Part shown: positions 17,905 through 27,021 of the stretch, piece by piece | Layout of the letters: every line of letters begins with the position of its first letter | Position numbering within the stretch: position 1 is the first letter of the stretch | Assembly (NCBI GenBank): GCA_910585605.1 | Contig: CAJUFL010000010.1 | Span: 1-64,000 of the forward strand | Source: an uncultured Lachnospiraceae bacterium | GTDB lineage: Bacteria > Bacillota > Clostridia > Lachnospirales > Lachnospiraceae | Direction of reading: 5' to 3' | DNA length: 64,000 bases | The notes under the pieces: model-generated | The model's database searches: none | Seen by the model: the letters and a program-made list of their open reading frames with translations, nothing else | Told to the model about the DNA's origin: nothing | Made by a program: the position numbers and the translations under genes

Positions 17905-17980
17905 GGGGGGTCTTAGGGGGCAAAGCCACCTAACCAGATGCACTTTTTCGCCTGTCGAACAAAGTGCGTATCTGGCAAAA
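17905..17980. other. Putative oriT
   Basis: A G-run (TGGGGGGTCTTAGGGGGC) is followed by a TTAGG...CCTAA stem and then a long inverted repeat, CAGATGCACTTT (17935-17946) against AAAGTGCGTATCTG (17961-17974). It lies just upstream of the 211-aa gene, mobC and the relaxase. On the complementary strand GCTTTGCCCCCTA resembles the (C/T)TGCCCC-type nick region of MOBP relaxases. The nick position is inference. Confidence 0.5.
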
Positions 17981-18049
17981 GCAGTCAGAGTGTCCCCTTC
18001 TATCCCTCATAGCAGAGATTTTTAGCACAGGTAAAAAGGAGGTTTTCCC

Positions 18050-18685
18050 ATGAGAGATGATAAAGTTGAGATAGATTCAGCGACCGGACTTGTGACTTTT
18101 TGCAAGTCGGTGAACAGTCCCGTAAAGATGAACAAGAAATGTGCTGAGGTCATTCTTGCAAATTATGCGAGCAGGGATATTACACTTCATACAGATAAGG
18201 AAGGACATCTTTATGAGACTGGTATTGATGGGCAGGAAGTTTCCACGACCATTGATGATGTGATCGACGAGGTCTGCGAGTGGAATTATGAGGATATTGA
18301 GGCAGCAAAGCAGGCGTTAAAGCGGGCAGATGATTATATCGGCAAGTGCAGGTTAAATTCCCAGATTGAAAAGCTGGAGAAGGAGGCAAGGTCACTTAAT
18401 TACATTTTCTATCAGACAAAGTACGGTAGGAATGTAGAGAAGCTGGCTGACCGTATCGCAAAGGATGTGATGGAACAGCTTAACCTTGTGCCGGTCTATG
18501 ATGTGCCATTTTATGAAGATAACAAAAGAGATGCAGATGAAATGGTCATTGCAAATTCTTCAGATGAAAAAGATGAAGCGGAGCAGGATATTTCAGACAG
18601 TCAGATTGTTGCATCGGAGATTGTGACAAGGGAAGACATACAGGTTGACTATACGCAAAAGATGGAGACGAAGGGGGCAAGATAA
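18050..18685 (+). CDS. Unknown 211-aa protein upstream of mobC
   Basis: This soluble acidic protein has a folded N-terminal part (about 1-90) with alternating strands and an acidic helix. A central helical segment follows (about 90-150), and the C-terminal tail is very acidic and Asp/Glu-Ser-rich. I recognise no named domain. AAAAGGAGG precedes the start by 6 bases. It stops exactly one base before mobC and lies next to oriT, so a relaxosome accessory or array-binding role is plausible. A DNA-binding motif is not evident, so this stays a guess. Confidence 0.6.
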   Translation: MRDDKVEIDSATGLVTFCKSVNSPVKMNKKCAEVILANYASRDITLHTDKEGHLYETGIDGQEVSTTIDDVIDEVCEWNYEDIEAAKQALKRADDYIGKCRLNSQIEKLEKEARSLNYIFYQTKYGRNVEKLADRIAKDVMEQLNLVPVYDVPFYEDNKRDADEMVIANSSDEKDEAEQDISDSQIVASEIVTREDIQVDYTQKMETKGAR

Positions 18686-19009
18686 ATGGGTATGAGTTTG
18701 CGAAAGGCATACCGTCTTACGGAGGAGCAGAATGCTGAGCTTCAGGAAAAGGTTGGAGAGCTTGGCATGACAGAATCAGAGTTTATCCGCCTGCTCATCA
18801 CCCAGCGTCCAAAGGATTATCCTGAGATACGGCAGATGTTAAATGGTCTCATCAATGAGGTCAACCGTATCGGGGTAAATATCAACGAGATCGTCCACAA
18901 CAATAATTCCGTCCTGTACTCCGACAGCGACAAGACAAGACTCATGGCTTATATGCAGAAGCTGAACGAGATGGTAAATAAGGCGGTGACAGACATTGGC
19001 GATCACTAA
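18686..19009 (+). CDS. mobC: MobC relaxosome protein
   Basis: This 107-aa protein has an RHH-like N-terminus (RLTEEQNAELQEKVGELGMTESEFI is its core pattern, residues about 10-36) followed by the MobC helix with EVNRIGVNINEIVHNNN (about 60-75). MobC helps the relaxase open DNA at oriT. It starts directly after the stop of the upstream gene and overlaps the relaxase start by 14 bases, so the two are translationally coupled. Length and motif fit the family well. Confidence 0.85.
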   Translation: MGMSLRKAYRLTEEQNAELQEKVGELGMTESEFIRLLITQRPKDYPEIRQMLNGLINEVNRIGVNINEIVHNNNSVLYSDSDKTRLMAYMQKLNEMVNKAVTDIGDH

Positions 19010-20450
19010 GATTCTTTATATGAAGGACTGTGGGAATCATGATCCGGGCAAGCACTTACGACAGGCGATAGATTATATCCTTGTTTCTGAAAAGACAGGT
19101 GAGAATATGTATGTCTCAAGTGTAAACTGTCAGGTGCCTTACGCATATGAGCAGATGAAGGCAACCAAGGTACAGTTTGGAAAGACAGATAAGAGACAGG
19201 GATATCATATCATCATTTCTTTTGAAGAGGGAGAAGTAGATGCTCCTACAGCTTTTGAAATTGTCGGCAGATTTGTCGATGAGTATCTGAAGGATCAGTA
19301 TCAGACAGTCTATGCGGTGCATGACAATACTGCCCATATTCATGGTCACATCATATTCAACAGTGTGAATTTTCTGAACGGTAAGAAATTCCGTTACGAA
19401 AAGGGAGACTGGGCAAAGTATATCCAGCCGATCACGAACAGGTTGTGCGATGAATACGGTCTTTCCACCATTTCCGTTGAAAGAGACGAGGCGGAGTCAT
19501 CCGAGAAATACACGGAATGGAGGGACGGAAGGGATGGCAGGTTCATCTGGGCAGATATGATAAAGAGGGACCTTGATGCCTGCGTATTGCAGGCTTCCAA
19601 TTTTGACGAGTTTGTACGGATTCTTCAGGACAAGGGGTATGAGGTAAAGCAGAATAAATACTTTGCCATAAAACCTCCGGGTCTTACAAGATTCAGGCGG
19701 TGCTATCGTCTGGGTGAGGAATATGCTGAGGAACGGCTTCGGGAGAGGATTGTATCCGAGGATATGAAGTATTATCAGGAGCATCATCATGAAGCAAGGA
19801 TTGTGCGGGTTATGATACCTTATCACTTAAAAAGGGCGAAGTTATCCGGAATGCAGCGAAGATACTTTGCAAGATTGTACCGTTTGGGAAAGTTAAAAGC
19901 CCGTCCATATAGCCAGGCATATAAGTATCGTGATGAGATACGAAAAATGCATAAGCTCCATGACCAGTATATGTTTTTAGCTGACCATGAGATTCATTCC
20001 GAGGAGGACTTAGAGAAAGCATATGCTGCATTGATGTCCAAAAAGGAAAGGCTCAAGGCAGCCAGGAGCATGTTCTATAAGGAACAGGCAAGGTATAGGG
20101 TGCTGTGGAAAAAAGCTGACCGTATGAAGGAACTTTTATCTGCAGAGATTACATTTCAAAACGGGGACACATTTTTCCAAAGTGAGCATGAGGAATATGT
20201 GAAGCTTCAGTCGGAGATTGAGGCACAGGGGTATTCATTTGATGAGCTTGAGGAACTGCGGGATTATTATAAAGTAAAGGCTTCAGAACATCAGGAGTTT
20301 CGTAAGGATTGCAGTAAAAAGATCCGTATTGCAGAGAGCCTGATAAGGGAGGCAGATGAGGATAAGGCGAGAGCTGGTTCTGATGCAAGGCAGGAGATAA
20401 ACAAGAATAAGATTGATAAACCAAGACAGCCGGTAAAACGGACTGTCTGA
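18996..20450 (+). CDS. MOBP-type relaxase
   Basis: This 484-aa relaxase nicks oriT and is carried with the transferred strand. The N-terminal domain shows the AITKIL.MKD start and the metal-binding HDNTAHIHGHIIFNSV motif (His triad, about residues 108-123), with GYHIIISF before it (about 70). A candidate catalytic Tyr is in the first 40 residues (AIDYI). The C-terminal half is helical and charged, with coiled-coil potential. The start codon is TTG at 18996, supported by AAGGCGGTG upstream and the overlap with mobC. No ATG in the right place exists. Confidence 0.88.
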   Translation: MAITKILYMKDCGNHDPGKHLRQAIDYILVSEKTGENMYVSSVNCQVPYAYEQMKATKVQFGKTDKRQGYHIIISFEEGEVDAPTAFEIVGRFVDEYLKDQYQTVYAVHDNTAHIHGHIIFNSVNFLNGKKFRYEKGDWAKYIQPITNRLCDEYGLSTISVERDEAESSEKYTEWRDGRDGRFIWADMIKRDLDACVLQASNFDEFVRILQDKGYEVKQNKYFAIKPPGLTRFRRCYRLGEEYAEERLRERIVSEDMKYYQEHHHEARIVRVMIPYHLKRAKLSGMQRRYFARLYRLGKLKARPYSQAYKYRDEIRKMHKLHDQYMFLADHEIHSEEDLEKAYAALMSKKERLKAARSMFYKEQARYRVLWKKADRMKELLSAEITFQNGDTFFQSEHEEYVKLQSEIEAQGYSFDELEELRDYYKVKASEHQEFRKDCSKKIRIAESLIREADEDKARAGSDARQEINKNKIDKPRQPVKRTV

Positions 20451-20472
20451 TTTTTTGTAAAGGAGGATGACG

Positions 20473-21726
20473 ATGGAGGATACAAAGTTATCAGCAGAGG
20501 AGATCGAGCAGGTCATATCGCAGTTTGAGCAGGAAAAGTATAACAAGCCTACACTAGACCTTGTAAGAGAAGATCTGGAGTTTGGTCTTTCAAAAAAGCA
20601 GATTGAGATGTATAAGAGCAAGAAGCTCCGATATGAGCATAGGAGGGCGATTTCAAATGCCATGCGTCAGGGGATTCCTGATGATGTGGTCGTGAGGTTT
20701 TCCGGTGGCAGGTACACAGAGCAGCAGATAGCTATTTTTACGGATGAATTCATGGAGGGGTTTGGAGCAGATAAACTCTTTGAGATTATGGATTCTACAC
20801 AGTCCGGTTATGACATGAAGGAGGCTTGCGGCAAGGTCAAAGGCAAACTGTCCAATACAAAGGAGAAAAAGGAAGAGCCTGAGCCGGAGAAATCTTTAGA
20901 GGAAGATATTGCGGATGAAAAAGCAGGAGAGGATAAAAAACTGGATGCTTCTGTGACCGGCATCAGCGGTCAGGATTTTATGGAGACTATGAAGATGATG
21001 ATGGACACATTCTCAAATACCGTGCAGATGCAGTTTGACCGCATGGACAAGAGGGATGAGGAGTTTAGAAAATCATCACTTGACAAGGAAGCAGAGAGGA
21101 TGCTCAATGAAAGGATTACCAATCTTGAGAGCCAGCTTGCCGATTCTAAAAAAGACTTGTCTGCCGCTTCGGGTGTGGTAAACGAGAAAGAGCAGATCAT
21201 ACGCAGCCTGCAGAGTGATTTAGAGGATAAGGATAAATCCATACAGGAGTCCTTATCCCAAAAGGATGCAGAGATAAAAAAATTACGGGAGGAGATGGAG
21301 CAGATGAAATCAGGGAGCAATACTATGGGTGGATTTAGTCAGCCTGCCGGCAATCCTTCTGTCAGCGTGGCAGGAGAGCATAGCGCTTCAGGCGGTATGG
21401 CAGATCATACAGCCAACTATACCATGAATGTCACTATGGCAAATGGCAGGCAGATTCCTCTGCAGGTGGAGCGTACCGAGAGAAAGTCACAGTCCGGTCT
21501 TTCGGCTCTGATGTCTAAGTTTTTGCCCAAGGGACCGGCAAAGACACTTCTTACAAGGATGATTGAAGGCAGATACTCCGGGGAGCAGCTTGCAGAAGTG
21601 ATGTACGCATATCAGAATCATCTTGAGGAAGCAGAGGTGCAGGAACTTCTTGATGCGAATCTTCCTCCGGAAGAGATGCACGGTATTATCAATGTGGTTG
21701 CAGCGGCGAAGGGTGGTGAGAAATAA
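20473..21726 (+). CDS. Coiled-coil transfer-region protein, function unknown
   Basis: This 417-aa protein has an N-terminal domain with repeated GLSKKQIEMYKSKK / GRYTEQQIAIFTDEF-like units (about 30-110). A long acidic coiled coil (about 190-285) follows, and the C-terminal GRYSGEQLAEVMYAYQNHLEEAEVQ repeats the N-terminal unit. These short GxxxxQI units look like a degenerate helical repeat seen in mobilisation-region proteins of Clostridial elements. ATG 20473 is 6 bases after AAAGGAGG. Its stop overlaps the start of the PcfB gene (TAATG). The function is unknown; a scaffold at the relaxosome is possible. Confidence 0.65.
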   Translation: MEDTKLSAEEIEQVISQFEQEKYNKPTLDLVREDLEFGLSKKQIEMYKSKKLRYEHRRAISNAMRQGIPDDVVVRFSGGRYTEQQIAIFTDEFMEGFGADKLFEIMDSTQSGYDMKEACGKVKGKLSNTKEKKEEPEPEKSLEEDIADEKAGEDKKLDASVTGISGQDFMETMKMMMDTFSNTVQMQFDRMDKRDEEFRKSSLDKEAERMLNERITNLESQLADSKKDLSAASGVVNEKEQIIRSLQSDLEDKDKSIQESLSQKDAEIKKLREEMEQMKSGSNTMGGFSQPAGNPSVSVAGEHSASGGMADHTANYTMNVTMANGRQIPLQVERTERKSQSGLSALMSKFLPKGPAKTLLTRMIEGRYSGEQLAEVMYAYQNHLEEAEVQELLDANLPPEEMHGIINVVAAAKGGEK

Positions 21727-22817
21727 TGTCAGAGATCAGTGATGCAGTACAAATCATCCGTGTCGGTTTTGAGGGCATGGAGATAGCGATGAAGGTCGGG
21801 AGTGCCTCCATCGGCACGATGCAGAAGACCATGAAGTTCATTTATGGGATGCTGAATTTTGAAAAAAGCATGGGAAAGACTTCCATGAAGCAGCTTTTGA
21901 TGCGTGGCGGGGATCTGCAGGTACTGGAGTTTGATAAACAGGATCTTTCAAAAGTGCAGAAGCTCGCTAAAAAGTACGGGATATTATATTCCGTCATGCC
22001 TGACATGGGCAGGGAGGGCAAGGTGGAAGTGCTTTTCCATAGCGAGGCTTCACCGAGGGTCAATCTGCTCATCAGCAAGTTAAAATCAGATACGATGTCG
22101 GTAAAGAGCATGGACAAATTCTTAGAGGAGACCGATGATAAGGCACTTGGAGTGTTTGACAAGTTCCTTAAAAAAGAAAAGTCGGGAAACCATGATGTCC
22201 ACGCTGAAGCGAACCTTGACAGCCTGATCAAGAAAGTCGGGCAGTATGCCAAGGATAAAAAGAGCATCAGCGTGGACGAGATTAAAAAGGAGCTTTCCAT
22301 AGATAAGGATATGGTAAAAGAGGCACTTGCAGAGCTTTTAAAGATTGGCGTAGTCGATAAGCCGGATGATAAGGGACAGTATAAGGTCATCATGGATTCT
22401 GATTCCATAGATGCAAAACTCAACCGTTTTCAGGAGCTTACGAACCGTATGAGGACGATTGCAGCTTCAAAAAACACCAATCTTGTGGATATCACGATTG
22501 CAAAGAAGATGGTATTTGAAGAAAATGATCATGCGATAAAGACACTCATTCCCGGCACATATAAGACCGGTGCAAAGTATATCTGGCTGAATAAGTCCGA
22601 TATCATGGAAATCTATAACGGCAAGACGATCCTTTCCTATCTTGACAGAAACAAGGAATATAAGATTTACTCCAAGGACAACAGGGTGATAGAGACCATC
22701 AGGGGAATAGACCTGTTTGAGGCACATTATGATGCGGTGGCTACCAGAATCCGTGAACACTTTGAAAAGGAGATGAAGCAGACGGTAAAAAGAAGCACAC
22801 AGGTAAGAAAGAGGTGA
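21726..22817 (+). CDS. PcfB-family (DUF3801) conjugation protein
   Basis: This 363-aa protein has a PcfB/DUF3801 N-terminus: a helix with AMKVGSASIGTMQKTMKFI (about 20-40), then LMRGGDLQVLEF and KLAKKYGILYSVM. PcfB of enterococcal pCF10-type systems bridges relaxase and coupling protein. The C-terminal 200 residues are an extension with a winged-helix-like part (KSISVDEIKKELSIDKDMVKE, about 175-195). It starts inside the stop codon of the previous gene and is followed after 6 bases by the VirD4 gene. Confidence 0.75.
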   Translation: MSEISDAVQIIRVGFEGMEIAMKVGSASIGTMQKTMKFIYGMLNFEKSMGKTSMKQLLMRGGDLQVLEFDKQDLSKVQKLAKKYGILYSVMPDMGREGKVEVLFHSEASPRVNLLISKLKSDTMSVKSMDKFLEETDDKALGVFDKFLKKEKSGNHDVHAEANLDSLIKKVGQYAKDKKSISVDEIKKELSIDKDMVKEALAELLKIGVVDKPDDKGQYKVIMDSDSIDAKLNRFQELTNRMRTIAASKNTNLVDITIAKKMVFEENDHAIKTLIPGTYKTGAKYIWLNKSDIMEIYNGKTILSYLDRNKEYKIYSKDNRVIETIRGIDLFEAHYDAVATRIREHFEKEMKQTVKRSTQVRKR

Positions 22818-22823
22818 TAAGGT

Positions 22824-25037
22824 TTGAAAACAACAAAAAAGAAACCATCCATTCCTTTGATTATCATTGGTGCTTTATTAGCAGCTTATGCCGGATATCT
22901 GCTGAACGGTGCATGGCATCAGGGCATTGAGTTTGGTGATTTTGTAAATAACATGACACAGGTGTTAAGCTATCCGCTTAGGGATTATTATAATGAGAGC
23001 ACATTAAAAGCGGTTATTATTTTCGAAATCATTTTTGCAATGGTGATGCTGATGTACTACACGAGCCAGAGGACGATGATGCCGGGCAGGGAGTACGGTA
23101 CGGCAAGGCTTGCCACACCGAAGGAGATAAACAAAGTCATTAAAGATAAGGATGATGGAAAGAACCGTATTTTAAGTCAGAATGTGAGGATGAGCCTGGA
23201 TACCAGACTTACGAAGCTCAACAACAATGTCCTCATTATTGGTGGGTCAGGAAGCGGTAAAACTTTTTACGAGGTAAAGCCGAACCTGATGCAGAGAAAT
23301 TCGTCTTTTATCATCACTGATCCCAAAGGCGAGATTCTTCGTTCAGAAGGGGAGATGCTAAAAGCAAATGGCTATAATGTGAAAGTCATCAATCTTTTAG
23401 AGATGGATAAGAGCGACTGCTATAATCCATTCGTGTATCTCCGTGAAGAGACCGATGTGGTGAAGCTGGTAACGAATATCATGTCGAATACCACACCGAA
23501 GAATGCGACAAGTTCAGATCCGTTCTGGGATAAGGCAGAGGGGCTGTTTTTACAGTCTCTTTTCTATTATGTGTGGCTGGAGACTCCGATTGCCAAGAGG
23601 AATATGGCAACCGTCATGGAGCTGATCGGTAAGGCAGAGGTCACGGAAAAGGATAAGCCGTCGGAGCTTGACAAGCAGATGTCCTTCCTTGAGCATACTT
23701 CTCCGCTTGGAGCGAACCATCCTGCGGTAAAGCAGTACAAAAAGTGTATGCGTGGTGCAGGCGATACCATTCGCTCCATTATCATATCTGCAAACTCAAG
23801 GCTTGCTAAATTGGAGAATAAGCAGGTTCTCCGTCTGTTATCAAAGGCTGATCTTAATCTTGCGGAGCTTGGCACAGGTGTAAGTAATGACGGTCATACA
23901 AAGACTGCACTGTTCTGTGTGATACCGGACAGTGATAAGTCCTATAACTTCATCATCGGTATGCTTTATACGCAGATTTTTCAAGAACTGTACTATCAGG
24001 CGGATTTCAATTATGGTGGCAGGCTGCCGATCCATGTGACCTTTATGCTTGATGAGTTTGCAAATGTCGCACTTCCGGATGATTACTGCTCCTTGCTTTC
24101 CACGATGCGAAGCCGTGAGATTTCATCAGTTATCATCATACAGAACCTTGCACAGATTAAGGCACTGTTTAAGGATACTTGGGAAACAATTCCGGGTAAC
24201 TGCGATACTCTGGTGTATCTCGGCGGCAATGAGCAGAGTACGCATGAGTATGTCTCAAAGTTGCTCGGCAAGGCTACCATTGACAAGAAGTCCACGGGTG
24301 AATCGAGGGGCAGGCAGGGGAGTTCGAGCCGCAACTTCGATGTACTCGGTCGTGAGATTATGACGGCGGATGAAGTGAGGAAGATGGATAATTCTAAATG
24401 TCTTATCTTTATCCGTGGTCTGGATCCTGTGCTTGATAAAAAGTATTTCACACCGAAGCACCCAATATTTTCACAGACTGCGGATGGCGACGGGAAACCT
24501 TATGAGTATGTGAACAAGACAGAGGATCATTTCATCGGGCAGCCTTATGAGCTTCTCAATGAGCAGGGTGTCGAACATTTTGTGAAGATGAAGGAGAACG
24601 GGGAGAATGTGTTCATTCAGGATCTGACCTATGAGGAGTTCATGAGCCTTGATAAAGACAGGATGAAGGAGTATCTGCTGACGGAGGAAGAACTGCAGGA
24701 GAACAGACGGTATCTGGATTCTCTGGAAGGGCAGATGGAGATGAAGAATGTTCCCGATGCTGGGATGGAAGAGCAAGAGAACAAACTTCTGTCTGAACTG
24801 ATAAAAGCGGCAAAGGAGAGCAAGGCAAAAGAGGAAGAGATGATCGCTAATGAGACTTTGGAGGAGAGGCTGAAGCGGATTTCATTTTCACCACAGCTTA
24901 TGAGGCTTTTTGGTAAGGCAGTAGCCATGAAAATCCCCGAAGAGGAGATACTGAAGTATGCTTACGAGGAAGTTTCCATGATAAAGCTGGGGCAGTTTGT
25001 AAACAACTACCAGCCTAAAGCAAAGGCTGTTGGTTGA
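22824..25037 (+). CDS. virD4: VirD4-like coupling protein
   Basis: This 737-aa protein is the type IV coupling ATPase that brings the relaxosome to the transfer channel. It has two N-terminal membrane helices (about 10-30 and 60-80), Walker A GGSGSGKTFYE (about 140), a DPKGEI motif, Walker B MLDEFANVALPDD (about 407) and the motor-domain SSVIIIQNLAQIKALF. The C-terminal 150 residues are an acidic helical extension that may contact substrate. The start is TTG 22824 with GAGGTGATAA upstream. It forms one run with PcfB and is followed by a hairpin at 25059-25100. Confidence 0.92.
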   Translation: MKTTKKKPSIPLIIIGALLAAYAGYLLNGAWHQGIEFGDFVNNMTQVLSYPLRDYYNESTLKAVIIFEIIFAMVMLMYYTSQRTMMPGREYGTARLATPKEINKVIKDKDDGKNRILSQNVRMSLDTRLTKLNNNVLIIGGSGSGKTFYEVKPNLMQRNSSFIITDPKGEILRSEGEMLKANGYNVKVINLLEMDKSDCYNPFVYLREETDVVKLVTNIMSNTTPKNATSSDPFWDKAEGLFLQSLFYYVWLETPIAKRNMATVMELIGKAEVTEKDKPSELDKQMSFLEHTSPLGANHPAVKQYKKCMRGAGDTIRSIIISANSRLAKLENKQVLRLLSKADLNLAELGTGVSNDGHTKTALFCVIPDSDKSYNFIIGMLYTQIFQELYYQADFNYGGRLPIHVTFMLDEFANVALPDDYCSLLSTMRSREISSVIIIQNLAQIKALFKDTWETIPGNCDTLVYLGGNEQSTHEYVSKLLGKATIDKKSTGESRGRQGSSSRNFDVLGREIMTADEVRKMDNSKCLIFIRGLDPVLDKKYFTPKHPIFSQTADGDGKPYEYVNKTEDHFIGQPYELLNEQGVEHFVKMKENGENVFIQDLTYEEFMSLDKDRMKEYLLTEEELQENRRYLDSLEGQMEMKNVPDAGMEEQENKLLSELIKAAKESKAKEEEMIANETLEERLKRISFSPQLMRLFGKAVAMKIPEEEILKYAYEEVSMIKLGQFVNNYQPKAKAVG

Positions 25038-25058
25038 TTTTAATATAACCTATTAACC

Positions 25059-25100
25059 GGGAGAGATGTATGTCAGCCGATATGCACCTCTCCCTATTTT
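25059..25100 (+). terminator. Attenuator-like hairpin after virD4
   Basis: GGGAGAG (25059-25065) pairs with CTCTCCC (25088-25094) and is followed by TATTTTTAT. The next gene starts 20 bases later, so it is probably a leaky terminator or processing hairpin. Confidence 0.6.
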
Positions 25101-25121
25101 TATGAAAAGGAGATTTTTATC

Positions 25122-25502
25122 ATGATGAGATTATTAAAAGATGCAAGGAGCAATAAGGCAGAGAAGAAGGAGGGTTCTAGCATGGGAAAGAAAAGAAGAA
25201 GTTTTATGAAGCAGGTGATGGTTCCTGCATTTTGCGGTGCCGTGACAGCCATGAATCTTATGAGCACGACTGCTTTTGCGGCAGGTACGGAGGCAGTTAC
25301 AAAACCGCTTGACAGCTTAAAGACACTTATCATCGCCGTGATTGGTGCTATCGGTATCATCATTCTTGCTAAGAATGTGATGGAGTTTGCACAAGCCTAT
25401 CAGCAGCAGGATTCGTCTACGATGAACTCAGCACTGAAAGGCATTGTGGCAGGTGTAATGATGGCAGGCATTTCTTCCGTGCTTACTTTCCTTGGATTCT
25501 GA
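25122..25502 (+). CDS. Maff2-family membrane protein
   Basis: This is a 126-aa protein from ATG 25122, or 106 aa from ATG 25182. The shorter form begins MGKKRRSFMKQV and then has a signal-like helix ending in AFAAG, and two membrane helices (LIIAVIGAIGIIILA and GIVAGVMMAGISSVLTFLG). That is the Maff2 pattern of small pilin or channel-like proteins next to VirB6 in Tn1549-type systems. Both starts have good sites (AAAAGGAG and AAGGAGGG). The longer product adds 20 charged residues. Interpretation as a T4SS VirB2-like subunit follows from the family and the neighbours. Confidence 0.8.
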   Translation: MMRLLKDARSNKAEKKEGSSMGKKRRSFMKQVMVPAFCGAVTAMNLMSTTAFAAGTEAVTKPLDSLKTLIIAVIGAIGIIILAKNVMEFAQAYQQQDSSTMNSALKGIVAGVMMAGISSVLTFLGF

Positions 25503-25523
25503 TGTGGGCGGAATTAACGCATA

Positions 25524-25545
25524 GGGCAGGGATACTCTCTGCCCG
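25524..25545 (+). other. Intercistronic hairpin before the VirB6-like gene
   Basis: GGGCAG and CTGCCC flank a loop 22 bases before the next start. It has no T-tract, so a processing or stability role is more likely than termination. Confidence 0.45.
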
Positions 25546-25566
25546 GAAAGGCAGGTGACTGTTACT

Positions 25567-26409
25567 ATGGATTTTTTTAAGCTCGGAGGGGTCATTCTTG
25601 ATCTGTTAAATATGGTGTTTGGTTTCTGGAATGATCAGGTATCGCTAGTATTTGCACTTCTTGGTGAGTCTCCGGTGGAATTTAAGGATGGTGGTCCGTG
25701 GGAAGTGATATCAGGAATAGAGCCTATCTTTGTAGCGGTAGGCTCTTCTTTAGTGGTTCTTTTCTTTGTGATCGGCTTTTGTTCGGAGTCCGTGGATGTC
25801 AAAGAAGAAATGAGATTTGAAGTAATCTTACGTATGCTGATCAGGCTGGGGCTTGCCGAGTGGTTTGTGGCAAACAATGTAACGATCATGAAAGCGGTCT
25901 TTACCTCTGTCGGCAATCTGGTCGGTCTTTTATCGGCAGGGAATACGACAAAGCTAAAGATTGCTGCTGATCAGGCAGAGATCATAAAGGATTTAGGGTT
26001 TGGGGAGTCGCTGCTCATGCTGATCCTTGCGGCACTTCTCTCCATTATCATCATTATCTGCGGATTTTTTCTGATATACACGGTGTATTTCAGATTTATG
26101 AAGCTGCTTATCATTGTTCCTTTAGGCTCTATCGCTTATTCAACAATGGGCGGTAACAGGATGGTGGCACATACGGCTGTCACCTACAGTAAATATTTTT
26201 TATCGGTGGTGCTTGAAGCAGTAGTAATGGCTCTTGCCATTATCATCTGCAATGCGCTTATCAATGCGGGGCTGCCATCATTTACGGGGGATTATGCAGA
26301 CTGGACAAAGACACTGATCTATCTGTGTGAGATGACATTTACGATTGCCCTTACGGTAGGAACGGTAAAAGGAGCACAGAGTCTTGTGAGCAAGGCTCTT
26401 GGCATATAG
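25567..26409 (+). CDS. VirB6/TrbL-like channel protein
   Basis: This 280-aa polytopic membrane protein has about six hydrophobic segments. One early segment is LVVLFFVIGF, and strong ones are ILAALLSIIIIICGFFLIYTVYF and LEAVVMALAIIICNALI. It belongs to the VirB6/TrbL-type inner channel group found between Maff2 and PrgI in Clostridial conjugation modules. ATG 25567 is used with GGCAGGTGA 8 bases upstream; GTG 25555 is an alternative. The order Maff2 - VirB6 - PrgI - VirB4 is the usual one. No enzymatic motif is expected. Confidence 0.82.
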   Translation: MDFFKLGGVILDLLNMVFGFWNDQVSLVFALLGESPVEFKDGGPWEVISGIEPIFVAVGSSLVVLFFVIGFCSESVDVKEEMRFEVILRMLIRLGLAEWFVANNVTIMKAVFTSVGNLVGLLSAGNTTKLKIAADQAEIIKDLGFGESLLMLILAALLSIIIIICGFFLIYTVYFRFMKLLIIVPLGSIAYSTMGGNRMVAHTAVTYSKYFLSVVLEAVVMALAIIICNALINAGLPSFTGDYADWTKTLIYLCEMTFTIALTVGTVKGAQSLVSKALGI

Positions 26410-26422
26410 ATTGGAGGTTTTT

Positions 26423-26998
26423 ATGGTTATTGAGGTAAACAAGGATATTGACCGTTATAAGGAATCTGTGGTTTTAGGTCTGACTGCAAGGCAGTTGATC
26501 TATAGCATTGTGTCGGTTGTGATAGGAGGCGGCATTGTTCTTCTCGTTTATCCGTATGTGGGACTGACAACCAGTGCGTATATCGCTATCCCTGTGGTTG
26601 CACCGATCGCATTGACAGGGTTTTATTCCTATAACGGCATGACTTTTATGGAGATGATGAAACTGAAGCTGCACTTTTCTTTCGGGAATAAGGCACTCAC
26701 CTATGTCTCAACGGAGAGTGCGGATGAGATTCGGAAGGTTCAGATGGCAGAGGAGACGGCTGACAAAAAGAAGGGCTTTTCATTTGTGAATAAAAAAGCT
26801 GATTCATCAGCAGGCAATGGCACTACTGATACTGCACCAGATAATGAGTCACAGGCTGGGCAGATACAGAAGAATAGAGAGGTTCAGACAGGCTCTAAAT
26901 CATCGGCAAATAAAAGCCTGATGGTCATGCTTGTTGCTGTATTGGGACTTGTCGGTATATTTGTGGCGGCAGCAATTATTTTGAAGATGTATCTATGA
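26423..26998 (+). CDS. PrgI-family T4SS membrane protein
   Basis: This 191-aa protein has the PrgI start (MVIEVNKDIDRYKESVVLGLTAR is the pattern, residues 1-23) followed by two adjacent membrane helices (about 30-50 and 55-75) and a cytoplasmic GMTFMEMMKLK segment. Unusually it carries a Ser/Ala-rich linker and a third C-terminal helix (LMVMLVAVLGLVGIFVAAAII). PrgI is the VirB3-like partner of VirB4. TTGGAGG precedes the ATG at 26423, and its stop overlaps the upstream start of the VirB4 gene frame. The C-terminal helix is an addition to the basic family. Confidence 0.8.
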   Translation: MVIEVNKDIDRYKESVVLGLTARQLIYSIVSVVIGGGIVLLVYPYVGLTTSAYIAIPVVAPIALTGFYSYNGMTFMEMMKLKLHFSFGNKALTYVSTESADEIRKVQMAEETADKKKGFSFVNKKADSSAGNGTTDTAPDNESQAGQIQKNREVQTGSKSSANKSLMVMLVAVLGLVGIFVAAAIILKMYL

Positions 26999-27021
26999 CA
27001 CATCGGAAAGGACGGATTATT

